Notes: a model not told the origin generated them from the letters alone. Shown: positions 1 through 7,586, counted from the first letter of the stretch. The stretch: DNA of 7,781 bases from an uncultured bacterium (GCA_927798255.1 CAKMMH010000080.1:1-7781); one strand, 5' to 3'. Numbers and translations are program-made.

Positions 1-20
1 AATCTTAGTATTTAAACATG

Positions 21-554
21 TTAAAGACAATTAACCTTAATCATTCTAACCTCTGTAATTGGAGTTCCAAATTCAACTACTTGCTCTTTGCCTTCAAATT
101 TAAAGCCAACTTTTTTATAAAAATTTATAGCACGAACATTGTTTTTAATTACCCAAAGAGATGTTTGTTTAGTATCTTTTAGTTCATTTAAAGCAAAACT
201 TATAAGCTTGTAACCTACACCTTTTCCGTAATATTCTTTTAAAATATAAATTGCACCTATTTCACTCGTATCTTTTAAATCTTCATCTGCACAAATATTG
301 CGATATGCACAAAAGCCAATTACTTTTTCTTTATCTTTAGCAATAATTAAATTATTTGGGGCACTTTTAAATGATTCAAAAGCTTTTTTAGTTCTTTCTT
401 CTAAGCTAAGATTATCAAGATAATCGCTGCACACAATTCCCTTATAAGCTTCTTTCCATGCAGTATAGTGGACATAAGCTTTACCTCTTATATCATCATC
501 AGTTTTTGGTATAGTTATTATAATGTTATTTGTGGAAAAATCTTTATTGTTCAT
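21..554 (-). CDS. GNAT-family N-acetyltransferase
   Basis: This 177-residue cytoplasmic protein is predicted to transfer an acetyl group from acetyl-CoA to an amine of a small molecule or protein; the substrate cannot be read from sequence. The GNAT core is clear. Residues 98-118 form the strand-turn-helix of motif A, with the acetyl-CoA loop Y109-G-K-G-V-G114, where Tyr replaces the usual Gln/Arg at the first position. Motif B follows: the N138-N139 segment, then FYKKVGF at 145-151. The N-terminal part (HYTAWKEAYKGIV, 29-41) resembles GNAT enzymes that start with an xxWxxAYxGI segment. Length is typical. The ATG at 554-552 is the natural start, but no good SD precedes it (the bases before it are AATTGCC). 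It is divergent from the A2M gene. A weak TATACT lies about 50 bp upstream. Family assignment is firm; function is unassigned. Confidence 0.93.
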   Translation of the reverse strand: MNNKDFSTNNIIITIPKTDDDIRGKAYVHYTAWKEAYKGIVCSDYLDNLSLEERTKKAFESFKSAPNNLIIAKDKEKVIGFCAYRNICADEDLKDTSEIGAIYILKEYYGKGVGYKLISFALNELKDTKQTSLWVIKNNVRAINFYKKVGFKFEGKEQVVEFGTPITEVRMIKVNCL

Positions 555-605
555 GGCAATTTTTTTGCTTAAATTTAATTTTTAAAGAATGTAAGCTTTT
601 TTGGC

Positions 606-611
606 AGTATA
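606..611 (-). promoter_or_regulatory. Possible -10 box of the acetyltransferase gene
   Basis: On the minus strand these bases read TATACT, five of six matches to TATAAT, about 50 bp upstream of the ATG at 554. I find no convincing -35 hexamer 16-18 bp further upstream, so this rests on one element in AT-rich DNA and is weak. Confidence 0.25.
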
Positions 612-794
612 GTGTAATATAAAAAGTTCATATTTAAAATAAAAAATTAAATCTAAGGAAGTGTTAAAGGGGAATTTTTTTAATTTACATACAATAGCTA
701 CTAGTAATCTTTCGTTTTTATAAATAAAAATCCTTGCTTATTAGGCTGTTGCCCTTTAGATTTTTTATCTCTTAAAGTAATATAAAAAAGTCAA

Positions 795-822
795 TTTTCA
801 TTAAAAAATCTTATCTTATAAT
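795..822 (+). promoter_or_regulatory. Candidate sigma70-type promoter for the A2M gene
   Basis: A perfect TATAAT sits at 817-822. With a 16-bp spacer, the upstream hexamer at 795-800 is TTTTCA (four of six matches to TTGACA). The predicted transcription start, about 829-831, would fall inside the AGGAGG ribosome-binding site. The real promoter may therefore lie further upstream, or the mRNA may begin right at the SD. Confidence 0.35.
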
Positions 823-826
823 CTTT

Positions 827-833
827 TAGGAGG
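827..833 (+). promoter_or_regulatory. Shine-Dalgarno site of the A2M gene
   Basis: TAGGAGG is a near-perfect SD. Its last base is 14 nt before the ATG at 848, longer than the usual 5-9 nt. An in-frame TAA at 836-838 rules out an earlier start, and no ATG, GTG or TTG lies in frame between. ATG 848 is supported because it opens directly into a typical signal peptide. Confidence 0.7.
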
Positions 834-847
834 CATAAGACGTAAAA

Positions 848-937
848 ATGCAAAAATCTTTCTTTAAAAATTTTTCACTTTTTATTTTTTTTACTTTTAT
901 TTTTCAATTTATTATTTTAAATAATATTTCCTTTGCT
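848..937 (+). other. Signal peptide of the A2M protein (Sec, signal peptidase I type)
   Basis: Residues 1-30: a short basic start (K3, K7), then a very Phe/Ile-rich hydrophobic stretch at about 8-24, then a polar region ending Ser-Phe-Ala. Cleavage is predicted after A30, before Leu-Glu-Val. There is no Cys in the first 99 residues, so lipoprotein processing is excluded. The coding DNA includes a run of eight T at 885-892. Confidence 0.85.
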
Positions 938-3900
938 CTCGAAGTTTCTAATATTACTCCAAAAGGAAATAATATTGACCCTTTTAGAAATGACATCACA
1001 ATTACATTTAATAAAAACATGGTGCCTCTTGGCGTATCTCTTAATAATGATGACGGGTATGTTTCAAGTGAAGAAGAATATAAAATTAAACTAAATAACG
1101 ATTACGCAAGTAAATTAAATATAAGTATTACCCCAAAAGTTAAATGCGATTATAGATGGCTTTCTTCTAATAAACTTTCTTGTAGGTTTGATGAAAGGTT
1201 AGCTTACGGCACAACTTATAATGTAAAAATTTCAAAAGACACAAAATCCCTAGATGGCGATACATTAGAAAAAGATTATGAAATATCATTTACAACTAAA
1301 CTTCCTAAAATTTCAAATATTGTAAAAGATAATAAAAATAGCCTCCTAAAAGATACTTTTACAATTTACACCGATACTATCATCGACCCAAGAACTTTAC
1401 ATCTTTCATTTAAAGGTGATTTTGAAACAATTGAAAGTGATATTCAATGTAAAAAATCTTGCTATAGATGTAACACTATTTGTTTTGATAGCACAAAAAC
1501 TCTTGATGTAAATAAAATGATGGCTTGCATATTTGATGATAGTTATAGCTATAATAACTTAATTTGTACCGTCACACCAAAAGCAGAGCTTCCATATAAT
1601 AAAGATATTAATTTAGTTCTTAATAAAGGATTAAAAACTTTTGAAGGAAATATTGAGCAAGAAGAAAAAATTATAAAAACTTTTAAACTAGATGATAGCT
1701 ACATAAATAAAAATGCACTTATTAAAAGATGGCAAAGCATTAAATTTTATGAATACGTTTTAACTTTAAAATCAGACATTAAAGATTATAAATTTTCATA
1801 CACTTTTAAAGACGATAATAATATAGAAAAAGAAATAGAAGGCGTTATTAATGAAACTGTATTAAAAGAAGATTGCATGGGAAATTATGCTTGCACTCAA
1901 AATTTATCAAAAAATATAAAAATGATTAAAGTTACGCCAAAGACTAATCTTCCGACAAATAAAAAGATTTCATTTATTATTAAAGATGTTAAAACTATAA
2001 ATGAAACATCACTTCCAAACCAAACACTAGATGAGTTTAAAACATTTAATGATACTTTAAATATTGAAAGCATAACATGCAAAAATTACAAAGATAAAAA
2101 TATTAATTTAAGAGTAAATCATAAACTTACCAATTTAAAATCATGTAATCCTTTAAAAGATATTACCCTTAATTTTAATGCTCCAATTAAAGATAGGCTA
2201 AGAGTTAAATATTTAGCAAATAACGTGAAAAAAAGCACAGCAAAAAAAGTTTATATAAATCAAAACACCTTTAATATTAATCTTAGAAACGCTGCGAAAA
2301 AAATTAAAATTAAGGGAATTTTTGCAAAAGATATTTTTAATAGAAGGCTTTTAGGAAGAAAGAACTTTATTTTCACATTTGGTGATTATCCTAAAAATTA
2401 TAGATTTTTTAGAGCAAACACGGTGCTTGAAAAAGATGTTCTTTCAGAAGTTCCTATTGCTTCGACAAACTTAAAAGACTTTGTGTTTAATTATAAAGTG
2501 GTAACAACAAGTGGTGAAAAAGAATTTAAAAATGTAAAGGTAAATATTCCTAATATTAAAAATAGCCTTGATTTTGTAACACCTCTTGGAATTAGAAAAT
2601 TATTAGATGGAAAATCTGGAGTTGTTGAAGGTGAGTTTCAACGGGCAGATTTTGCAAATAAAAATATTAATTGTAACTTAAAAGAAAATAGAAATAATAA
2701 ATATTGCCAAAGAGAACATTTCTTATCTCAGGTTTCACCTTTTCATATTCATGTAAAACTTGGTGGATTTAAAAGTCTTGTGTGGGTTACCGATTTTGAA
2801 AATGGAGAACCTCAAAAAAATGTTAATGTAGAAGTTTTGTTAAGTAACTCAAAGAATGTTTTAGATAATGACAAAAAAATAATATTTAGCGGCACTACAA
2901 ATGATGAAGGGGTGCTAATGCTACCAGGGACAAGCGATATTGACCCCACGCTAAATGCACACGAAATTTTTAGATGTGATAAAAAACGAAAACAAACGCT
3001 AAGTGTAAAAGTTACAAATGGAGATGATATCGGAATTTTGCCTTTAAATTGTCGTTTTACTGATGATGAGCAAGACTTATCTTATAAGTACGGATTTATT
3101 AACGCTTGGGGTACAACTGCTCAGGGCGTTTATAAAAAAGGCGATAGCGTTAATTTAAAAATAATTGTAAGAGATGAAAATAATGATTCTCTTAGTTTAC
3201 CGCCTTTAAAAGGTTACACGGTTACAATTAAAGATTCAATGGACAATGTGGTTTATGAAAATAAAGATGTATCGCTTTCTGAGTTTGGAACAACAAGCTT
3301 AATTTACGATATTTCAAAAACTGCATACACAGGAACTTACTACGTATATTTAAAAGCAAACTTTACAAAAAAATTCTCATGGGAACCTTTAACTTTTTTA
3401 GTTAGCGATTTTACACCAGCAAGTTTTAAAGTTAAATCGTTCTTAAATAAAGATGAACTTAAAGTCGGTGAAACGGCTACTTTAGATATAAATGCTACGC
3501 TTTACGCTGGAGGCCCTTTATCTCAAGGAAAATTTAGCGTGTTTTCTTTAGTGCGCCCAAGAACAATTAGCGCAAAAAGTAAGGCATACAAAGATTTTGA
3601 TTTTACATATAAAAAAGTTAATTGGGAAAATAGCGAAAGCTACAATGTGATTAGATATCATAATTTTGATTCAGAAGTTCTTTATAGTGAGTATGATTTA
3701 AAATTAGATGAAAAAGGAATTTCAAAACTTCTTATTCCTATTAATAATTACAATATTCCTTATGGTGTTGTAAGTTTTGAAACTAGAGTGACAGATGAAA
3801 GAGGAAAAGATGTTACCTCAAGTAATAGCGCAAAATATTTAAGTATGGATAGGTTCTTAGGAATTAATAGTAAGGAGTGGTTGATACATAAAGGAAAAGA

Positions 3901-6900
3901 GGTTTCTCCAGAGTTTATCGTAATAAATGATAAAAGAGAGCTTGCAGATAACGAAACTATTAACGTAGAAATTCGTTATAAAGATTTAAAACTTATAAAT
4001 GAAAAAGATGCAAGTAGTGTATATAAAGAAAGATATATTAAATCGTGGGAACCTATAAAAACTTGCACTCTTAAATTTATTGGCGAGCCTTTATCTTGCG
4101 CTTTTACTCCTAATAAACAAGGCGAATATGTTTTATATGCTTATATAGAAGATTCTAATAAGAAAAAATATGAAGTGTCATCTTCTTTTTATGCAATAAA
4201 TGATAATAAAAATGATGAAAGTGATAATGATATTGTAAATGAAGGAACTTCAGATGATGATGATGAGCTTTCTGTAACTCCTATTAAAAATGATTATAAA
4301 GTAGGGGAAACGGCAAAAGTGCTAATCTTTAATCCATATCCAAACTCTTATGCACTTATTACAAAAGAAAGGTATGGAGTAAAGGAAAGTTTTGTAAAAC
4401 TTTTAAAAGGTGCAAGTGAGTTAATTGAAATACCTGTAAAGGAGGATGATTTTCCTGGTTTTTATGTTTCTGTTCTTGTTATGGCAAAAAGAGTAAAGGA
4501 TGCAGAAACACTTGATGCTTGCAGTGATGATATGGAAGCTTGTTTTTATTCAAACTATGATGATGATGAGCTTGGAAAACCAAAAGTTAAGCTTGGCTAT
4601 GCAAAAATTTTAGTTAAAGGAAAAGAAAAGAGATTAAATATTGATATAAAAACAGATAAAGATGTGTATCGCCCTAAAGATGAAGTTAAAGTTGATATCA
4701 GCGTTAAAGATAGCACAGAGAGAGACGTAGAAAGTGAGCTTGGGATAATTGTACTTGATGAATCTGTGTTTGATTTAATTGAGGGAAAATTTAATTATTT
4801 TGATCCTTTTAATAAATTCTACGGGCTTTTAAAAGATAAAGATATTGTAAACTATAATATTATTAAAAAACTTGTAGGTAGAATTAACTTTAAAAAAGGA
4901 ATAACTCAAGGAGGAGGTGGAGGAGATGAATCAGCGTCAGATTTAAGAAGTGATTTTAAATATGTAGCGTACTTTAACCCTAGTGCTATTACAGATAGTG
5001 AAGGAAAAGTTAAAGTTTCATTTAAACTTCCTGATAATTTAACAAGTTTTAAAGTTATTGTGTTTGGTGTAGATAAAAAAGACAAGATGGGGGCTAATGA
5101 AACTAGCTTTAAAGTCAATAAAGAAACTGAAATTAGAAGCGTTATGCCAAATAATGTAAGAGTAGGCGACACCTTTAACGCAAGATGGACAATTTTAAAT
5201 AGAAATTTAAAAAATAAAGAATATGAGGTTAGTTATAAGATTAGCGATAATGAGAATTTAAATGATGCAAACGAATTTAAAGAAAATGTTTCTATAAAAC
5301 CATTTGAGCGTTTTGAAATTTCAAAAAATGTTGAGGTTAAAAATAATAATAAAATTTATTATGAAATAATTGCAAAAGATAAAGAGAGCGATAAAAATTT
5401 TGATTACTTAAAAGGTGATATCAAAGTTTTAAGTTTAGAAAATAAAAAAGCTCAAAACTTTTTTGGAACTCTTGATGCTAATAAAAATGCTAACAATAAT
5501 GAAAGTAATAATGTAACGCTTCCTTTAATACTTCCAGATAATATAAACGATGGTAAGCTTTCATTTACGCTTTCTATAAGCCTTTTAAGCACTCTTGATG
5601 GTGTGTTTAACTACATGAAAAATTATCCTCATCCTTGTTTTGAACAAAAAATAAGTAGAGCGCTTGTTGCTTCGATTTATAATGCTGAAAAATCGTTAGC
5701 TCTTAATGATTTTAAATGGAATAACGCGGAAAAATTTATTAATAAAGTGTTAAAAGAGGCTAAGGATTATCAAGCACCAAATGGCGCAATGTGTTTTTTT
5801 GTGCCAAGAAATGATAATGCTAGTACGTATTTAAGTGCTTATTCATTAATTGCGTTTAAGTATTTAAAAGATAGTGGATATGATGTACCAAATGATGTAA
5901 TAGAGAAAATTAAAAAATATTTAATAAATGTTCTTAAAAAAGATTCAGTGTTATCAAATAGAGTAGTTTCTTCTTATGCACTTTTAAAATGGGATGCATT
6001 AGATGATTCTGAAATTATAAGATTATATGAAAAGAAAGATGATTTAACGGTAAGTGAAAGTGCGATTTTATTAAATGAATTAATAAAAAGCAAAAATAAT
6101 AAAAATTACAAAGAAGAAATTAAGAATATTTTAATTAGCATATTAAATACAAAAGATGAAACATCAGGTAAAGTGTCATTTAAAGATGCAAGAACTAGTT
6201 ATAATTGGTGGCTTCTTGATTCTGAAACTAAGACAAATTGCATGGTGTTAAATTCATTTATAAATTATGAAAATGAATTTAATGATAATAATGATTTAAA
6301 AGAAACTATTAGTAAGCTTGCAAGAAGTATAGTTTCTTCACTTAATAAAAATGGCTCATGGCTTAACACGCAAGAAAATGTTTTTTGTTTAGATGCTATT
6401 AATAAATATAAAACGCATTATGAAGAAAATGATGTTAATTTAAATGTTTCTATAAAAGCCTTAGATGCTAATTTTGATGATATTACATTAAATAATGAAA
6501 CAAAAAATGTAACAAAGAATATTCTTTTAAATAAAGATTATAATAAAAAGCAAGGTGAGTTTAAAATTAAAGCAAATGGTAGGGGTAGTATTTATTATAA
6601 TGTAAAGGCAGCTGTAAATCTTTCTTCATTACCAAAGGAATCAAATGCAGGAATTATGGTTAAGAGAGAATATAGCGTAAAAAGAAATGGCACATTTAAG
6701 GTTTTAAAAGATGATGAAATTTTAAATGTTGGGGATAAGATAAGAGTTGATTTATATTTACATTTACCAGCAAATAGATCATTTGTGGTAGTAAGTGATT
6801 ATTTACCTGGGTGTTTTGAACCGATAAACACAGCTTTACAGGAATCTTTAGGCCTTGAGAATAATTTTATTTATGAAAAAGATTCTTATAAGAACACAAA

Positions 6901-7117
6901 GACATTTTGGAATGAGTACGGATTTTATTTTAATGAGCTACTTCATGATAAAGCAAAATTCTATTCTGAGTATTTGCCAGCAGGGAATTATCACCTAAGC
7001 TACATGGTGCAAGTTGTTTCAAAAGGAGAGTTTTTAAGTTTAGGAACGCATGCTGAGGAAATGTATAATGAAGATGTGTTTGGTAAGGGTCAGAGTTTGA
7101 AAGTTGTGGTAAAATAA
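848..7117 (+). CDS. Secreted bacterial alpha-2-macroglobulin family protein with thioester domain
   Basis: A 2089-residue exported protein. Family role: a protease cuts the bait region, the protein collapses around it and a Cys-Gln thioester links to it covalently. Visible order: signal peptide 1-30; four Ig-like units about 31-512, sharing a TPKxxLPxNK-type strand (241-252, 363-372); MG domains from about 518 (L638-GGF start; MG2 with GVYKKGDSV 760-768; MG3 near FLVSDF 850-855); acidic linker 1118-1140; bait-region domain about 1141-1260; MG domain with DVYRPKDEV 1272-1280; poly-Gly loop 1355-1359; A2M core with LPDNLTSF from 1394; alpha/alpha thioester domain about 1560-1870 with CFEQ 1597-1600; C-terminal receptor-type domain about 1939-2089 with LPGCFE 1986 and AEEMY 2069. 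It is longer than E. coli YfhM (about 1650), mostly from the N-terminal Ig units. No lipobox is present, so it is soluble or secreted rather than a lipoprotein. No pbpC gene is adjacent. Family call is firm; inner domain borders are approximate. Confidence 0.95.
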   Translation: MQKSFFKNFSLFIFFTFIFQFIILNNISFALEVSNITPKGNNIDPFRNDITITFNKNMVPLGVSLNNDDGYVSSEEEYKIKLNNDYASKLNISITPKVKCDYRWLSSNKLSCRFDERLAYGTTYNVKISKDTKSLDGDTLEKDYEISFTTKLPKISNIVKDNKNSLLKDTFTIYTDTIIDPRTLHLSFKGDFETIESDIQCKKSCYRCNTICFDSTKTLDVNKMMACIFDDSYSYNNLICTVTPKAELPYNKDINLVLNKGLKTFEGNIEQEEKIIKTFKLDDSYINKNALIKRWQSIKFYEYVLTLKSDIKDYKFSYTFKDDNNIEKEIEGVINETVLKEDCMGNYACTQNLSKNIKMIKVTPKTNLPTNKKISFIIKDVKTINETSLPNQTLDEFKTFNDTLNIESITCKNYKDKNINLRVNHKLTNLKSCNPLKDITLNFNAPIKDRLRVKYLANNVKKSTAKKVYINQNTFNINLRNAAKKIKIKGIFAKDIFNRRLLGRKNFIFTFGDYPKNYRFFRANTVLEKDVLSEVPIASTNLKDFVFNYKVVTTSGEKEFKNVKVNIPNIKNSLDFVTPLGIRKLLDGKSGVVEGEFQRADFANKNINCNLKENRNNKYCQREHFLSQVSPFHIHVKLGGFKSLVWVTDFENGEPQKNVNVEVLLSNSKNVLDNDKKIIFSGTTNDEGVLMLPGTSDIDPTLNAHEIFRCDKKRKQTLSVKVTNGDDIGILPLNCRFTDDEQDLSYKYGFINAWGTTAQGVYKKGDSVNLKIIVRDENNDSLSLPPLKGYTVTIKDSMDNVVYENKDVSLSEFGTTSLIYDISKTAYTGTYYVYLKANFTKKFSWEPLTFLVSDFTPASFKVKSFLNKDELKVGETATLDINATLYAGGPLSQGKFSVFSLVRPRTISAKSKAYKDFDFTYKKVNWENSESYNVIRYHNFDSEVLYSEYDLKLDEKGISKLLIPINNYNIPYGVVSFETRVTDERGKDVTSSNSAKYLSMDRFLGINSKEWLIHKGKEVSPEFIVINDKRELADNETINVEIRYKDLKLINEKDASSVYKERYIKSWEPIKTCTLKFIGEPLSCAFTPNKQGEYVLYAYIEDSNKKKYEVSSSFYAINDNKNDESDNDIVNEGTSDDDDELSVTPIKNDYKVGETAKVLIFNPYPNSYALITKERYGVKESFVKLLKGASELIEIPVKEDDFPGFYVSVLVMAKRVKDAETLDACSDDMEACFYSNYDDDELGKPKVKLGYAKILVKGKEKRLNIDIKTDKDVYRPKDEVKVDISVKDSTERDVESELGIIVLDESVFDLIEGKFNYFDPFNKFYGLLKDKDIVNYNIIKKLVGRINFKKGITQGGGGGDESASDLRSDFKYVAYFNPSAITDSEGKVKVSFKLPDNLTSFKVIVFGVDKKDKMGANETSFKVNKETEIRSVMPNNVRVGDTFNARWTILNRNLKNKEYEVSYKISDNENLNDANEFKENVSIKPFERFEISKNVEVKNNNKIYYEIIAKDKESDKNFDYLKGDIKVLSLENKKAQNFFGTLDANKNANNNESNNVTLPLILPDNINDGKLSFTLSISLLSTLDGVFNYMKNYPHPCFEQKISRALVASIYNAEKSLALNDFKWNNAEKFINKVLKEAKDYQAPNGAMCFFVPRNDNASTYLSAYSLIAFKYLKDSGYDVPNDVIEKIKKYLINVLKKDSVLSNRVVSSYALLKWDALDDSEIIRLYEKKDDLTVSESAILLNELIKSKNNKNYKEEIKNILISILNTKDETSGKVSFKDARTSYNWWLLDSETKTNCMVLNSFINYENEFNDNNDLKETISKLARSIVSSLNKNGSWLNTQENVFCLDAINKYKTHYEENDVNLNVSIKALDANFDDITLNNETKNVTKNILLNKDYNKKQGEFKIKANGRGSIYYNVKAAVNLSSLPKESNAGIMVKREYSVKRNGTFKVLKDDEILNVGDKIRVDLYLHLPANRSFVVVSDYLPGCFEPINTALQESLGLENNFIYEKDSYKNTKTFWNEYGFYFNELLHDKAKFYSEYLPAGNYHLSYMVQVVSKGEFLSLGTHAEEMYNEDVFGKGQSLKVVVK
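5636..5647 (+). other. Thioester motif CFEQ of the A2M protein
   Basis: Codons TGT-TTT-GAA-CAA encode C1597-F-E-Q1600, the CxEQ tetrad whose Cys and Gln form the internal thioester in A2M and complement proteins. The flanks (Tyr-Pro before, then KISRA after) fit bacterial A2Ms. The residue just before the Cys is Pro1596, where family members usually have Gly. Confidence 0.9.
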
Positions 7118-7124
7118 AGATAAT
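7097..7124 (+). promoter_or_regulatory. Candidate sigma70 promoter for the VOC-HAD genes
   Basis: TTGAAA (7097-7102, five of six to TTGACA), a 16-bp spacer, then GATAAT (7119-7124, five of six to TATAAT). It overlaps the last codons and stop of the A2M gene and would give a leader of about 65 nt before the ATG at 7197. An alternative TATAAT lies at 7126-7131 but has a poorer -35. No intrinsic terminator is visible after the A2M gene, so read-through is also possible. Confidence 0.4.
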
Positions 7125-7196
7125 ATATAATTTATGCACAATTTATAAAGAAGCTTTTATGGTGTTAACAGATGTTTTTTTTATAAAATTTTTCTT

Positions 7197-7586
7197 ATGA
7201 AATTTAATTCATTAATTCCAGAACTAAGTGTAAGTAGTATTGAAACGTCAAAAGATTTTTATGTAAATAAACTTGGCTTTAAAATAGAATATGAAAGAAA
7301 AGAAGATAAGTTTATTTTTATTTCTTTTGAAAATAATCAAATAATGCTTCAAGAGATAAATAATAATTGGAGCGTTGGAACGCTTGAATATCCATTTGGA
7401 AGAGGCATTAATTTTGAAATGACAGTAAGTAATATCGACAAGCTTTATAATAAAGTAAAAGCATCAAATATTACTTTATTTAAAGATTTAATGATAAGTA
7501 ACTATAGAAAAGATAATAAAACAATAGTTCAAAAGGAATTTCTTATTCAAGGCCCTAATGGATATCTTTTGAGGTTTTGTGACTAA
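7197..7586 (+). CDS. VOC-fold protein (glyoxalase / bleomycin-resistance type)
   Basis: A 129-residue cytoplasmic protein of the vicinal-oxygen-chelate superfamily. Two beta-alpha-beta-beta-beta halves are visible. The first opens with IPELSVSSIETSKDFYVNKL (7-26), continues LGF (26-28) and ends in the IMLQE strand (49-53). The second has INFEMTVSNIDKLYNKV (71-87) and ends in QGPNGYLLRF (118-127), the usual DPxGxxxxF strand with Gly for Asp. The canonical His/Glu metal ligands are not obvious, which fits the drug-binding or small-molecule-binding branch better than a glyoxalase I enzyme; the substrate is unknown. The length is typical for this branch. No SD precedes the ATG; the bases before it are T-rich, but the conserved N-terminus supports this start. 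The next gene begins 11 bp downstream, so the two are probably co-transcribed. Confidence 0.9.
   Translation: MKFNSLIPELSVSSIETSKDFYVNKLGFKIEYERKEDKFIFISFENNQIMLQEINNNWSVGTLEYPFGRGINFEMTVSNIDKLYNKVKASNITLFKDLMISNYRKDNKTIVQKEFLIQGPNGYLLRFCD

Larger units (their letters stand above)
555..847. other. Divergent intergenic region without a gene
   Basis: This 293-bp AT-rich spacer separates two divergently transcribed genes. Neither strand has a plausible coding region: the few ATGs run into stops within about 18 codons and lack an SD. It must hold the promoters of both flanking genes. I see no tRNA, riboswitch core or GC-rich terminator. Short complementary segments exist (665-671 with 752-758, and 649-656 with 756-763), but they share bases and are of a length expected by chance here. 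Confidence 0.7.

Noticed and set aside
1..20. Anything upstream of 21
   Set aside because: Only 20 bases lie beyond the acetyltransferase stop; too short to support any call.
649..763. Long-range complementary segments in the intergenic region, the second followed by T-rich DNA, hinting at a small RNA or leader
   Set aside because: The two pairings are 7-8 bp, share bases 756-758 and enclose about 80 nt of A/T-rich loop. This is expected by chance in such DNA.
1897..2082. Minus-strand open frame of 61 codons
   Set aside because: It lies wholly within the A2M gene, has hydrophobic low-complexity composition, and matches no family I recognise; it is a shadow frame.
4910..4943. Strong SD-like purine run (AGGAGGTGGAGGAG) followed by ATG at 4926 inside the A2M gene
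   Set aside because: The ATG is out of frame and stops after six codons. The purine run simply encodes the poly-Gly loop 1355-1359, which is typical of the family at this position.
4906..5172. Minus-strand open frame of 88 codons ending in a run of Pro
   Set aside because: The Pro run is the complement of the Gly codons of the A2M protein; no independent gene signals.
848..7117. A secretion-toxin, adhesin or S-layer protein because of size and Ig-like repeats
   Set aside because: The MG2 motif, bait-region domain, poly-Gly loop, LPDNLT core, CFEQ thioester domain and C-terminal AEEMY region together identify the A2M family.
6930..7139. Minus-strand open frame of 69 codons over the A2M end
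   Set aside because: It overlaps the conserved C-terminal domain codons of the A2M and has no family resemblance.
7144..7182. Possible intrinsic terminator after the A2M gene (ATAAAG/CTTTTAT hairpin, later eight T)
   Set aside because: The stem is about six A/T-rich pairs with a bulge, and the T run begins about 15 nt downstream, so it does not fit a working intrinsic terminator. The TGTTAACA at 7163-7170 is palindromic but has no loop.
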